A DNA stretch of 55,000 nt from Bacillus sp. HSf4 (lineage in GTDB: Bacteria; Bacillota; Bacilli; Bacillales; Bacillaceae): NCBI RefSeq assembly GCF_029537375.1, contig NZ_CP120679.1:40001-95000 (forward strand), in the 5' to 3' direction. Every line of letters starts with the position of its first letter. The first letter of the stretch is position 1. This document shows, piece after piece, positions 30,034 through 38,361 of this stretch. Position numbers and translations under genes: made by a program. The notes beneath the pieces are model-generated. The model was not told where the DNA came from. It ran no database searches and was given only the letters and a program-made list of their open reading frames with translations.

Positions 30034-30088
30034 AAGCACGTTTCGTGCGCTTTTTTATAAGGTGAGCGCATTGAAAGGAGCTTGCAAA

Positions 30089-31687
30089 ATGGGCTTTTTC
30101 AACAGCCGAGGACGGCTGCTTTGGCAAGGTGCCTTTGTGCTGTCATTGGCGGGGATTTTATCAAAAATATTAAGCGCTGTATATAGAGTGCCTTTTCAAA
30201 ATATTGTGGGAGATGTCGGTTTTTATATTTTTCAGCAGGTGTATCCGATGATTGGGATCTCTGTGCTGCTAGCGACATCAGGCTTTCCGGTCATCATTTC
30301 AAAGCTTTTGAATGACTATGGACCGGAAGGCCGCGGGAAAATCCTCCGGGTGTCCATGCTGTTTGTGTCTGGTGTCGGCCTTGTCTTTTTTCTGCTGCTG
30401 TTTGTCGGAGCGGAGTCGATCGCAGGCCTGATGGGGGATGCGGAACTTGGTCCGGTTATTCGCGCCGTTTCGTTTTCTTATTTGCTGCTGCCCTTCGTCT
30501 CATTTTTCAGAGGCTATTTTCAAGGGAGCGAGCTGATGCTGCCGACGGCATTTTCGCAAATCGGGGAGCAGCTGCTTCGCGTTGCGGCCATCCTTATCCT
30601 GACATGGTGGCTGGTAAAGAACGGACACTCGCTATATGAAGCCGGCGCAGGAGCGGCTTTTGGCTCATTGATCGGCGGCCTTGCGGCGTTTTTGATCCTG
30701 GCGATATGTTGGACAAAAAGAGAGAGGACCGGAGTCGTTGTCACGGCTAAGGCTGGTGTTGAGACGAAAACCATTGTGAAACAGCTTTGTCTTTACACGG
30801 CAACGATCTGCGCTGCCAGCCTCATGCTGATTCTGATCCAGCTTGTCGACGCGCTGAATTTATATTCGCTTTTAACCGGGCAGGGAATGGATGAACTCCA
30901 GGCGAAACATATAAAAGGTGTATATGACAGAGGACAGCCGCTGCTGCAATTGGGAACTGTCTTTGCTGCCAGTATTGCGACGGCTCTCGTCCCGTCCCTT
31001 ACGAAAGCGAAAAAACAGCGGGAAAGCGAGGCTGCCCGGGAAAAGGTGCAGTCTTCAATTAAAATCAGCTTTATGATCGGTGCCGGTGCGGCGACAGGCC
31101 TCATGTGCATTTTGGAGCCGGTTAATGTCATGCTGTTCAAAAACAGTGAAGGGACGGCTGTCCTGCAAATTTTCAGTATTTCGATTTTTTTTGCATCGGT
31201 TGCTATGACGATGACCGCTGTTTTGCAAGGCCTCGGGGACACGTTTTTTCCGGCTGTCTCCGTTTGCAGCGGATTTTTGCTGAAAGCTGTTATGAACTGC
31301 GCCCTGATCCCTCCTTTCGGTATATCCGGAGCAGCGTTGGCCACGGTGGTCTCATTTGCGGCTGTCGCCGGGCTCAATCTGATCCAGCTGCGAAGAAAGG
31401 GCTGGATTAAGCTGTCTCAATACAGAATCACCGGCATTCTGCTTTCAGCCTTTATCATGTCGGCGGTCTTAGCGGTCTGGCTTTATGTGTTTGAAGCGGT
31501 GATCACCCAGTCAAGCAGGTGGCTGTCGGCTGCCGAAAGCCTCAGTGCCGTTTTGATCGGCGGTGCGGTCTATTTATACTGTATATTCAAATTACGCGTG
31601 TTTTCAGAGAAAGAACTCGAGCTTGTGCCTTTTGGAAGCAAGCTCCTTACATTCAAACGAGAAAGGGGCGGCAGGAATGGCTCGTAA
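30089..31687 (+). CDS. yabM: YabM, MATE/MOP-superfamily flippase of the SpoVB/MurJ type
   Basis: 532 residues, polytopic membrane protein with about 14 hydrophobic segments. The N-terminal GRLLWQGAFVLSLAGILSKI and the block FFRGYFQGSELMLPTAFSQI are characteristic of the polysaccharide-biosynthesis/SpoVB/MurJ family, which flips lipid-linked precursors across the cytoplasmic membrane. B. subtilis YabM is one of several members beside SpoVB and MurJ; its own substrate is not known. The ATG at 30089 has AAAGGAG eight bases ahead and gives the B. subtilis length; a GTG at 30062 lies before that site. Its last 11 bases overlap yabN. Confidence 0.92.
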   Translation: MGFFNSRGRLLWQGAFVLSLAGILSKILSAVYRVPFQNIVGDVGFYIFQQVYPMIGISVLLATSGFPVIISKLLNDYGPEGRGKILRVSMLFVSGVGLVFFLLLFVGAESIAGLMGDAELGPVIRAVSFSYLLLPFVSFFRGYFQGSELMLPTAFSQIGEQLLRVAAILILTWWLVKNGHSLYEAGAGAAFGSLIGGLAAFLILAICWTKRERTGVVVTAKAGVETKTIVKQLCLYTATICAASLMLILIQLVDALNLYSLLTGQGMDELQAKHIKGVYDRGQPLLQLGTVFAASIATALVPSLTKAKKQRESEAAREKVQSSIKISFMIGAGAATGLMCILEPVNVMLFKNSEGTAVLQIFSISIFFASVAMTMTAVLQGLGDTFFPAVSVCSGFLLKAVMNCALIPPFGISGAALATVVSFAAVAGLNLIQLRRKGWIKLSQYRITGILLSAFIMSAVLAVWLYVFEAVITQSSRWLSAAESLSAVLIGGAVYLYCIFKLRVFSEKELELVPFGSKLLTFKRERGGRNGS

Positions 31688-33149
31688 AATAACAGTTGTC
31701 GGTCTCGGGGCAGGCGATATGACCCAATTAACCCTCGGCGTCTACAAGCGTCTTACACAGGCTGAGGTTTTATATGTCCGGACGAAGGACCATCCATTAA
31801 TAGAAGAGCTGAGAAAAGAAATTCCGACCATTCATTTTTTTGATGAGGTCTATGAAAAGCATGATCAATTTGATGAGGTTTACGATGAAATCGTTGCAAG
31901 GCTTTTTCGCGAGGCAGAGGAGCGGGATGTGCTTTACGCCGTGCCGGGCCACCCGTTCGTAGCGGAAAAAACGGTGCAGCTGTTGCTTGAAAGACAGCAT
32001 ATGCACTATACAGAAGTAGAGGTGGAGGGAGGCCACAGCTTTCTTGACGCGACATTTAACGCCTTGGAGATCGATCCGATTGAAGGCTTTCAATTTGTAG
32101 ATGCCGTCCAGTTCTCCGCAGACGAAGTCGAACTTCGCCATCATCTCATTATTTGTCAGGTCTATGATCAGATAACCGCTTCAGAAGTGAAGCTGACATT
32201 GATGGAAAAGCTGCCTGACGACTATGAGGTCGTGATCGTAACAGCAGCGGGCAGCAGCATGGAAGAGGTCAGGAAAGTGCCTCTTTATGAGCTGGACAGG
32301 AGCCTTGGCATCAATAACTTGACAAGCGTCTACGTCCCGCCTGTTAAAGATGACGCGATACTTTATCAGGAGTTTTCGATGTTCCGCCGTGTTATCAGGG
32401 AGCTGCGCGGGCCGAACGGCTGCCCTTGGGATCAGAAACAAACCCATCAATCACTGAAGAAATACTTGATAGAAGAGTGCTATGAAGTGCTGGAAGCCAT
32501 CGATGAAGACGATCCGGATCATCTTGTTGAAGAGCTTGGCGATGTCCTGCTGCAAATCCTTCTGCATGCGCAGATCGGCGAGGACGAAGGCTTTTTTGCA
32601 ATTGATGACGTGATACGCGGAGTCACCGAGAAGATGATCAGAAGGCATCCGCATGTCTTTGGAGACGTTGCCGTTCGCGATGAGGCGGACGTCATGGCAA
32701 ACTGGGAAGAGATCAAGAAGCGGGAAAAACAGACCGGTGAGACATCGCTCCTTGGTGACATTCCGAAGCCGCTGCCTGCTCTGGCAAAGGCGAACAAGCT
32801 TCAAAAAAAAGCTGCCAAAACCGGATTTGACTGGTCAGACGTTGAGGATATGTGGGATAAGGTTCAAGAAGAAATAAAAGAGTTTTCGCTTGAAATCTCC
32901 GAAGCTGAACCGAACAGTAAAAAAATAAAGGAAGAATTCGGTGATCTTTTATTTGCTCTTGTCAATATCGGCCGTTACTACAAAATTGAACCAGAAGAGG
33001 CACTGACGATGACGAATGCCAAATTTTACAGGCGGTTCACGTATATTGAACAAGAAGCGAAGCGCGCCGGGAAAGACCTTGAAAGCATGACGCTTGAGGA
33101 AATGGATGAACTTTGGAATGAAGCGAAAGAATTGGAAAGGGGAAACTGA
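31677..33149 (+). CDS. yabN: YabN, tetrapyrrole-methylase-like/MazG nucleotide pyrophosphohydrolase fusion
   Basis: 490 residues. The N-terminal part (about 1-220) has the tetrapyrrole methylase fold (KITVVGLGAGDMTQLTLGVY, YAVPGHPFVAEKTVQLL). The C-terminal part is a full MazG: RELRGPNGCPWDQKQTHQSL, the metal-binding E266-E267-x-x-E270 and HLVEELGDVLLQIL, repeated once more (KEEFGDLLFALVNIGRY). MazG hydrolyses noncanonical NTPs to NMPs; whether the methylase half is active is not known. Starts inside the end of yabM; yabO follows after three bases. Confidence 0.94.
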   Translation: MARKITVVGLGAGDMTQLTLGVYKRLTQAEVLYVRTKDHPLIEELRKEIPTIHFFDEVYEKHDQFDEVYDEIVARLFREAEERDVLYAVPGHPFVAEKTVQLLLERQHMHYTEVEVEGGHSFLDATFNALEIDPIEGFQFVDAVQFSADEVELRHHLIICQVYDQITASEVKLTLMEKLPDDYEVVIVTAAGSSMEEVRKVPLYELDRSLGINNLTSVYVPPVKDDAILYQEFSMFRRVIRELRGPNGCPWDQKQTHQSLKKYLIEECYEVLEAIDEDDPDHLVEELGDVLLQILLHAQIGEDEGFFAIDDVIRGVTEKMIRRHPHVFGDVAVRDEADVMANWEEIKKREKQTGETSLLGDIPKPLPALAKANKLQKKAAKTGFDWSDVEDMWDKVQEEIKEFSLEISEAEPNSKKIKEEFGDLLFALVNIGRYYKIEPEEALTMTNAKFYRRFTYIEQEAKRAGKDLESMTLEEMDELWNEAKELERGN

Positions 33150-33152
33150 ACG

Positions 33153-33416
33153 ATGAGACTTGATAAATTTCTAAAAGTATCAAGATTGATTAAAAGAAGA
33201 ACACTGGCCAAGGAGGTAGCGGATCAGGGAAGGATCTCGATCAACGGACAGCAGGCAAAAGCAAGCTCTGTCGTCAAAGCGGGAGACGAGCTTGAAGTGC
33301 GTTTCGGCCAAAAGCTTGTCACGGTCAAAGTTAACGAATTGAAGGACACGACAAAAAAAGAAGAGGCGGCCAATATGTACACCGTGCTGAAAGAAGAGAA
33401 ACTCGGAGGAGAATAG
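33153..33416 (+). CDS. rqcP: RqcP (YabO), S4-domain ribosome quality-control factor
   Basis: 87 residues, a single S4 RNA-binding domain ([20 protein letters not shown] onward), Hsp15-like. RqcP works with RqcH in adding C-terminal alanine tails to stalled nascent chains on 50S subunits. Located three bases after yabN, which is the conserved Firmicutes arrangement. A sigma-E promoter for yabP follows. Confidence 0.94.
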   Translation: MRLDKFLKVSRLIKRRTLAKEVADQGRISINGQQAKASSVVKAGDELEVRFGQKLVTVKVNELKDTTKKEEAANMYTVLKEEKLGGE

Positions 33417-33420
33417 GCTT

Positions 33421-33450
33421 GTTCTAAAAAAATCTCCCGACTCATACAAT
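33421..33450 (+). promoter_or_regulatory. Sigma-E promoter of yabP-yabQ
   Basis: CATACAAT (33443-33450) is a full sigma-E -10; GTTCTAAA (33421-33428, 14-bp spacer) is a partial -35. The -10 lies in an inverted repeat CTCATAC (33441-33447)/GTATGAG (33467-33473). yabP is sigma-E dependent in B. subtilis. Confidence 0.7.
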
Positions 33451-33491
33451 GCAGTAACGAATCTTAGTATGAGGATATGGGGGATGAATAG

Positions 33492-33800
33492 ATGAGCTTA
33501 TATTATGATCAGCACAACCCTTCCGGCGGGTCATCTGGTCCTGAACATAATGTGATGATGAAGGGCCGCAAGCTGTTGGACATTTCCGGCGTCAAACAAG
33601 TCGAGAGCTTTGACAATGAGGAATTTTTGCTGGAAACCGTCATGGGTATGCTGGCGGTCAGAGGCGAAAATCTGCAGATGAAAAATCTGGATGTGGAAAA
33701 AGGCGTTGTCTCCATTAAAGGAAGAGTGCTTGATCTCGTCTATTTGGATGAGCAGCAGGGGGAGAAAGCTAAAGGTTTTTTTAGCAAGTTGTTTAAATGA
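33492..33800 (+). CDS. yabP: Sporulation protein YabP
   Basis: 102 residues, YabP/YqfC family: HNVMMKGRKLLDISGVKQVESF and EEFLLETVMGMLAVRGENL. Mother-cell protein required for normal sporulation in B. subtilis (with YabQ, for spore coat/cortex assembly); molecular role unknown. GGGGGATG-rich leader and an ATG 30 bases after the promoter region. Stop overlaps the yabQ start (ATGA). Confidence 0.93.
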   Translation: MSLYYDQHNPSGGSSGPEHNVMMKGRKLLDISGVKQVESFDNEEFLLETVMGMLAVRGENLQMKNLDVEKGVVSIKGRVLDLVYLDEQQGEKAKGFFSKLFK

Positions 33801-34423
33801 CGCTGACCACCCAGTTTTATACGATGCTGGCCATGGCCGGAATGGGGGCATGGCTGGGTGCTTCCCTTGATACCTACAAACGATTTGTGCTTCGCGCAAA
33901 AACCGCCAGACTGCTCTTATTTATCCATGATCTATTGTTTTGGATGGTACAAGGTCTCCTTTTTTTCTACGTCTTGCTCAGCGTAAATGAAGGAGAGTTT
34001 AGAATCTATATCTTTTTGGCGGTCTTGCTGGGATTTGCCGCTTACCAAAGCCTTTTTAAACATATCTACAATCAAATGCTGGAATGGATGATCTCTTTTT
34101 TCGTTTTCATTTGCCGAACCGCGGCAAAAATGATGCGGATGATGATATTCCGCCCTGTCGTGTGGGCACTTCAGGCCATTTTGGCTATCATTTTGTTTAC
34201 ATTGAAAAATATCTATGTTCTTTTTCGATTTTTTGCGTTATGTTTATATAAGATCTTAAAATTTGCAGGCTACCCGTTTTACTTCTTAATATACCAATGC
34301 TACAAGCTGCTACCCGCCCGTATTCAGAGGCTGCTGAAACGCTTTTTTCAATCCGGAGCAGGATTTTTCAAAAAGGGAAAGAAACTATTCATAACAATTA
34401 AAACGAAATTATTGAAAAAGTGA
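33797..34423 (+). CDS. yabQ: Sporulation membrane protein YabQ
   Basis: 208 residues, rich in aromatic residues, with four to five predicted transmembrane helices (about 5-25, 40-65, 70-90, 95-115, 120-150) and a basic C-terminus. B. subtilis YabQ is made under sigma-E, localises to the forespore membrane and is needed for cortex formation. Start ATG overlaps the yabP stop by four bases; the end overlaps an unused GTG in front of divIC. Confidence 0.93.
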   Translation: MTLTTQFYTMLAMAGMGAWLGASLDTYKRFVLRAKTARLLLFIHDLLFWMVQGLLFFYVLLSVNEGEFRIYIFLAVLLGFAAYQSLFKHIYNQMLEWMISFFVFICRTAAKMMRMMIFRPVVWALQAILAIILFTLKNIYVLFRFFALCLYKILKFAGYPFYFLIYQCYKLLPARIQRLLKRFFQSGAGFFKKGKKLFITIKTKLLKK

Positions 34424-34440
34424 AGGGAGGCCGTCTGGAA

Positions 34441-34818
34441 TTGAACGATTCTAGAAAACGCAATATTTCTCAGATTCAAAATGAATATAAAGAGCAGATG
34501 GAACGGAAACAGCAGCATCTCAAAAGAAAGAGACGCGGTCTTTACAGACGGTTGACGGTATTTGGGGCCGTCGTGCTGCTTACGGCGATTGTGCTGGTCA
34601 GCTCAATGTGGACGCAATCCTCTGACATAAGCGCAAAAGAAGAGAAGAAAGAAGAACTCTTGAAAAAGCTGGATAAGCTGGAAGCAAAAAAATCGGATTT
34701 GCAAGATGAGATCGTCAAATTGAAGGACAAGGATTACGTTGCCGAGCTTGCCAGAAAGGATTATTACCTGTCAAAGGACGGGGAAATCATCTTCAAGTTT
34801 GACAAGAAGAGCAAGTAG
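34441..34818 (+). CDS. divIC: Cell-division protein DivIC (FtsB family)
   Basis: 125 residues, identical in length to B. subtilis DivIC. Single-pass bitopic protein: basic cytoplasmic N-terminus, one membrane helix (LTVFGAVVLLTAIVLVSSMW, about 36-55), then an extracytoplasmic leucine/lysine coiled coil and the conserved YVAELARKDYYLSKDGEIIF. Forms the FtsL-DivIC-DivIB complex at the septum. The TTG at 34441 has AAGGGAGG ten bases ahead; the alternative GTG at 34420 precedes that site and overlaps yabQ. Confidence 0.94.
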   Translation: MNDSRKRNISQIQNEYKEQMERKQQHLKRKRRGLYRRLTVFGAVVLLTAIVLVSSMWTQSSDISAKEEKKEELLKKLDKLEAKKSDLQDEIVKLKDKDYVAELARKDYYLSKDGEIIFKFDKKSK

Positions 34819-34823
34819 CCTTG

Positions 34824-34853
34824 TTGACACTTATTTTTTTCTTTATGTATAAT
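34824..34853 (+). promoter_or_regulatory. Sigma-A promoter of yabR
   Basis: TTGACA (34824-34829), 18-bp spacer, TATAAT (34848-34853): both hexamers perfect. Confidence 0.82.
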
Positions 34854-34897
34854 TAAAGAAATGATCTTTTTTAAGTCTAAGGAGGAGCACTTTTTTT

Positions 34898-35284
34898 ATG
34901 TCGATTGAAGTTGGCAGCAAGTTGCAAGGGAAAGTAACAGGTATTACAAATTTCGGAGCGTTTGTTGAATTGCCTGGAGGATCAACAGGTCTCGTTCATA
35001 TTAGTGAAGTAGCCGATAATTATGTGAAGGATATTAATGATCATCTGAAAGTCGGTGATCAAGTCCAAGTCAAGGTCATCAATGTTGAAAAAGATGGAAA
35101 AATCGGCTTGTCCATCAAAAAGGCTGTAGACCGTCCTCAATCAAGACCCAGAAATGATTTCCGCTCTAAAGAAACGTTTGAACAGAAAATGTCTAAGTTC
35201 TTAAAAGATAGTGAAGACCGTTTATCATCTCTTAAACGCAACACGGAATCAAAACGTGGAGGGCGCGGAGCAAGAAGAGGTTAA
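34898..35284 (+). CDS. yabR: S1-domain RNA-binding protein YabR
   Basis: 128 residues. One S1 domain in the first 75 residues (VGSKLQGKVTGITNFGAFVE, GSTGLVHISEVAD) as in the polynucleotide phosphorylase C-terminus and general stress protein 13, followed by a basic, low-complexity tail with RGGRGARRG end. Function in Bacillus not settled; RNA or ribosome binding is likely. AAGGAGGAG ends about ten bases before the ATG. Own promoter and terminator. Confidence 0.93.
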   Translation: MSIEVGSKLQGKVTGITNFGAFVELPGGSTGLVHISEVADNYVKDINDHLKVGDQVQVKVINVEKDGKIGLSIKKAVDRPQSRPRNDFRSKETFEQKMSKFLKDSEDRLSSLKRNTESKRGGRGARRG

Positions 35285-35306
35285 CTTGCTGCTTTCTATA
35301 TATACG

Positions 35307-35341
35307 AAAGGCATTCGTCTTATCCCAACGGATGCCTTTTT
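35307..35341 (+). terminator. Rho-independent terminator of yabR
   Basis: Stem AAAGGCATTCGT/ACGGATGCCTTT (12 bp, one G-U), nine-base loop, T run. Confidence 0.88.
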
Positions 35342-35371
35342 ATTTTCTCGAAAATTTTATTTAAAAATCTA

Positions 35372-35400
35372 TTGACGGACTGAACAATCCTTTGTATTAT
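35372..35400 (+). promoter_or_regulatory. Sigma-A promoter of the tRNA-Met/tRNA-Glu unit
   Basis: TTGACG (35372-35377), 17-bp spacer, TATTAT (35395-35400), 38 bases before the first tRNA. Confidence 0.75.
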
Positions 35401-35438
35401 AGAACTTGTGCGTTAAAAGAACGCGAAATGATAAACAT

Positions 35439-35512
35439 GGCGGTGTAGCTCAGCTGGCTAGAGCGTACGGTTCATACCCGTGAGGTCGGGGGTTCGATCC
35501 CCTCCGCCGCTA
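35439..35512 (+). tRNA. trnSL-Met1: tRNA-Met (anticodon CAT), elongator
   Basis: 74 nt cloverleaf: acceptor GGCGGTG/CGCCGCT with two G-U pairs, TAGCTCAG-type D arm, anticodon CAT at 35473-35475 in the loop TTCATAC, T loop TTCGATC. CCA is not encoded. The G-U first pair is standard wobble and the stem lacks the initiator features (C1-A72 mismatch, GGG-CCC anticodon stem); it also differs from the lysidine tRNA-Ile(CAT), so elongator Met is the best call. Confidence 0.95.
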
Positions 35513-35521
35513 CTTTGATAT

Positions 35522-35593
35522 GGCCCGTTGGTCAAGTGGTTAAGACACCGCCCTTTCACGGCGGTAACACGGGTTCGAATCCCGTACGGGTCA
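35522..35593 (+). tRNA. trnSL-Glu1: tRNA-Glu (anticodon TTC)
   Basis: 72 nt: acceptor GGCCCGT/ACGGGTC, D arm GGTCAAGTGGTTAAGACA, anticodon TTC at 35555-35557, T arm ACGGGTTCGAATCCCGT. CCA is not encoded. It follows tRNA-Met by nine bases and is cotranscribed with it. Confidence 0.97.
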
Positions 35594-35598
35594 TCCGC

Positions 35599-35628
35599 AA
35601 AACCGGTTTCTTATGAAGCCGGTTTTTT
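35599..35628 (+). terminator. Rho-independent terminator of the tRNA unit
   Basis: Stem AAAACCGGTTTC/GAAGCCGGTTTT (12 bp, one G-U) with a four-base loop, followed by T run. Confidence 0.9.
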
Positions 35629-35701
35629 GTTTTGCCCAAAACTGCAAAATTGCGAGAAAAGACTCGACTTATCATGAGCGATTGAAGCTTTCTACAAAAA
35701 G

Positions 35702-35767
35702 CGTCGAAGAGTTCTTTGGAATCGTTACCTTCTTTTGACAAAATCCTGTTTCATCTTTCGTTATAAT
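35702..35767 (+). promoter_or_regulatory. Spo0A-dependent promoter of spoIIE
   Basis: TTGACA (35735-35740) and TATAAT (35762-35767) are perfect hexamers but 21 bp apart, the unusual spacing typical of Spo0A~P-activated sigma-A promoters (spoIIE, spoIIG). CGTCGAA at 35702-35708, one mismatch from the 0A box, lies upstream of the -35 as expected for an activator site. Confidence 0.82.
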
Positions 35768-35802
35768 GGCAAGCAACGAATAAACCAGTGGGGGATGAGA
35801 TC

Positions 35803-38292
35803 ATGGAAAAAGCGGAAAGAAGAGTGAACAGCCCAATTGCAGGACCATTTGTACAGAAGATCCATTCATGGTATGCCAGCATGGCGAAGCTGATGATGCA
35901 GCATTTGTATTCGCTCTTTTTCTATAAAGGGTTCATTTATATGATCATCGGTTTTTTATTGGGACGAGCCTTCATTTTGTCGGAGGTGATTCCATTTGCC
36001 CTTCCATTTTTCGGAGCGATGCTGTTGATTAAAAAAGATAAAGCCTTCTTGGCCTGTCTGGCGCTGCTTGCGGGAGCTTTGAGCATTTCACCGCAGCATG
36101 CACTGTTTATCCTTGCCGCACTCGTTACATTTGCCATATGTTCAAAAATGACTTCTTTTATTATAAAAGATCCGGTCAGGACGCTGCCTGTCGTCGTTTT
36201 TTTGGCAATGGCGCTGGCGAGATGCGGGTTTGTTTATGCTCAGCACGGAACGGTGTCAAACTATCACTACATTATGGCTTTTGTCGAAGCAGGGCTGTCC
36301 TTTATTTTGACCTTGATTTTTTTGCAAAGCCTGCCGATCGTGACATCAAAGCGGGCCAAACAATCTTTGAAAATTGAGGAAATCATCTGCTTTATGATAT
36401 TAATTGCATCCGTTCTCACCGGATTAACGGGTGTTTCATTCCAAGGCATGCAGGCTGAACTGATATTGGCCCGGTATGTCGTGCTGGCCTTCGCGTTTAT
36501 CGGCGGCGCCAGCATCGGCTGTACGGTCGGGGTTGTGACTGGATTGATTCTCAGCCTCTCCAATATCGGCAATCTATATCAGATGAGCCTGCTGGCTTTT
36601 TCAGGCCTTCTCGGCGGTCTGTTAAAAGAAGGAAAAAAAGTAGGCGCCGCGGTCGGCCTGCTGATCGGATCATTGCTGATTTCTCTTTATGGAGAAGGTT
36701 CGGCTGAACTTGTGCCGACATTGTATGAATCCTTAATAGCGATCGGTTTGTTTCTGTTAACACCGCAGTCCATCACGAAAAAAGTGGCCAAATATATCCC
36801 CGGAACGGTCGAACATGCCCAGGAGCAGCAGCAATATGCAAGAAAAATCCGGGATGTCACCGCCCAAAAAGTTGATCAATTTTCAAATGTGTTTCATGCT
36901 TTGTCAGAAAGCTTTGCCACATTTTATCATTCCGTTCCTGACGAAGAAGGGAAGGAAAAAGAAATCGATCTGTTTTTAAGCAAGGTGACTGAACACTCCT
37001 GTCAATCTTGTTATAAGAAAAACAAGTGCTGGGTACAGAACTTTGATAAAACATATGATTTGATGACGCGGGTTATGCAGGAAACAGAAGAAAAGCAATA
37101 CTATCAAAACCGCAAGCTGAAAAAAGAATTCAATCAGCACTGTTCTAAATCGAAACAGGTTGAAGCGCTGATCGAGGACGAGCTTACACACTTCAGAGCA
37201 GATCAGACGTTAAAGCAAAAGGTCCATGACAGCAGACGTCTCGTAGCGGAGCAGCTCCTCGGCGTATCCCAGGTCATGGCCGACTTTTCTCGGGAAATAA
37301 AAAGGGAGAGGGAGCAGCACTTTATCCAGGAAGAGCAAATTCGCGAAGCGCTGCAGCATTTCGGCATCGAAATTCAGCAGGTTGAAATCTACAGTCTTGA
37401 TCAAGGAAATATCGATATCGAAATGAGCATCCCATATTGCAACGGGCATGGGGAGTGTGAAAAAATCATTGCCCCGATGTTGTCTGATATTTTGGAGGAG
37501 CAGATCATCGTTAAGGCTGAGCAATGTGCCGGACACCCGAACGGCTACTGCCACGTCGCTTTCGGATCGGCGAAATCCTACCGTGTGTCGACGGGGGCGG
37601 CCCATGCAGCCAAAGGCGGCGGCCTCGTCTCCGGCGACAGCTATAATATGATGGAGCTTGGCGCAGGCAAATACGCCGCCGCCATCAGCGACGGCATGGG
37701 CAACGGAGCCAGGGCTCATTTTGAAAGCAATGAAACGATCAAACTGCTTGAAAAAATTCTCCAGTCAGGCATTGATGAAAAGGTTGCGATCAAAACGATC
37801 AACAGCATCCTTTCATTAAGAACAACAGATGAGATTTACTCAACGCTTGATCTGTCCATCATTGATTTACAGGATGCGAGCTGCAAATTTTTAAAAATCG
37901 GTTCGACCCCAAGCTTTATTAAGAGGTCAGATCAAATCATCAAAGTCCAGGCCAGCAATTTGCCGATCGGCATCATCACCGAATTTGACGTCGATGTTGT
38001 CAGCGAGCAATTAAAAGCGGGAGATCTCCTGATTATGATGAGCGACGGAATTTTTGAAGGGCCGAGACATGTGGAAAATTACGACCTTTGGATGAAACGG
38101 AAGCTGAAATCACTGAAAACAGAGGATCCTCAGGAAATCGCCGACTTGATCATGGAAGAGGTTATTCGGACAAGATCAGGCCTGATTGAGGATGATATGA
38201 CAGTGCTTGTCATCAAGATCGACCATAATACACCAAAATGGGCTTCCATTCCGGCGCCGGCTTTTTTGCAAAAGAACCAAGAGATTTCATAG
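35803..38292 (+). CDS. spoIIE: Stage II sporulation protein E, PP2C phosphatase
   Basis: 829 residues. About ten membrane helices in the first 330 residues, a central regulatory/oligomerisation domain (about 330-590) and a C-terminal PP2C-type serine phosphatase with AAISDGMGNGARAHFES (metal-binding Asp) and LLIMMSDGIFEG plus DDMTVLV at the end. Dephosphorylates SpoIIAA at the polar septum and thereby activates sigma-F in the forespore; also interacts with FtsZ. ATG at 35803 with GGGGATGAG ahead; an in-frame GTG at 35788 precedes this site. Confidence 0.97.
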   Translation: MEKAERRVNSPIAGPFVQKIHSWYASMAKLMMQHLYSLFFYKGFIYMIIGFLLGRAFILSEVIPFALPFFGAMLLIKKDKAFLACLALLAGALSISPQHALFILAALVTFAICSKMTSFIIKDPVRTLPVVVFLAMALARCGFVYAQHGTVSNYHYIMAFVEAGLSFILTLIFLQSLPIVTSKRAKQSLKIEEIICFMILIASVLTGLTGVSFQGMQAELILARYVVLAFAFIGGASIGCTVGVVTGLILSLSNIGNLYQMSLLAFSGLLGGLLKEGKKVGAAVGLLIGSLLISLYGEGSAELVPTLYESLIAIGLFLLTPQSITKKVAKYIPGTVEHAQEQQQYARKIRDVTAQKVDQFSNVFHALSESFATFYHSVPDEEGKEKEIDLFLSKVTEHSCQSCYKKNKCWVQNFDKTYDLMTRVMQETEEKQYYQNRKLKKEFNQHCSKSKQVEALIEDELTHFRADQTLKQKVHDSRRLVAEQLLGVSQVMADFSREIKREREQHFIQEEQIREALQHFGIEIQQVEIYSLDQGNIDIEMSIPYCNGHGECEKIIAPMLSDILEEQIIVKAEQCAGHPNGYCHVAFGSAKSYRVSTGAAHAAKGGGLVSGDSYNMMELGAGKYAAAISDGMGNGARAHFESNETIKLLEKILQSGIDEKVAIKTINSILSLRTTDEIYSTLDLSIIDLQDASCKFLKIGSTPSFIKRSDQIIKVQASNLPIGIITEFDVDVVSEQLKAGDLLIMMSDGIFEGPRHVENYDLWMKRKLKSLKTEDPQEIADLIMEEVIRTRSGLIEDDMTVLVIKIDHNTPKWASIPAPAFLQKNQEIS

Positions 38293-38297
38293 CATTC

Positions 38298-38327
38298 GTA
38301 TAAATCAAATTTCTTCTGGCGATGATG
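38298..38327 (+). promoter_or_regulatory. Possible sigma-F promoter of yabS-yabT
   Basis: GTATAA (38298-38303) and GGCGATGATG (38318-38327) are 20 bp start to start, as at csfB and fin, but the -10 matches the consensus only partly. yabT is reported as a forespore gene in B. subtilis. Confidence 0.45.
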
Positions 38328-38361
38328 AAACTAAATCAAGACTCCAGGAGGAATAAAAATC

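Noticed and set aside
35556..35741. Minus-strand 61-codon open frame over tRNA-Glu
   Set aside because: It is the complement of the tRNA and its terminator, with no ribosome binding site or protein-like composition.
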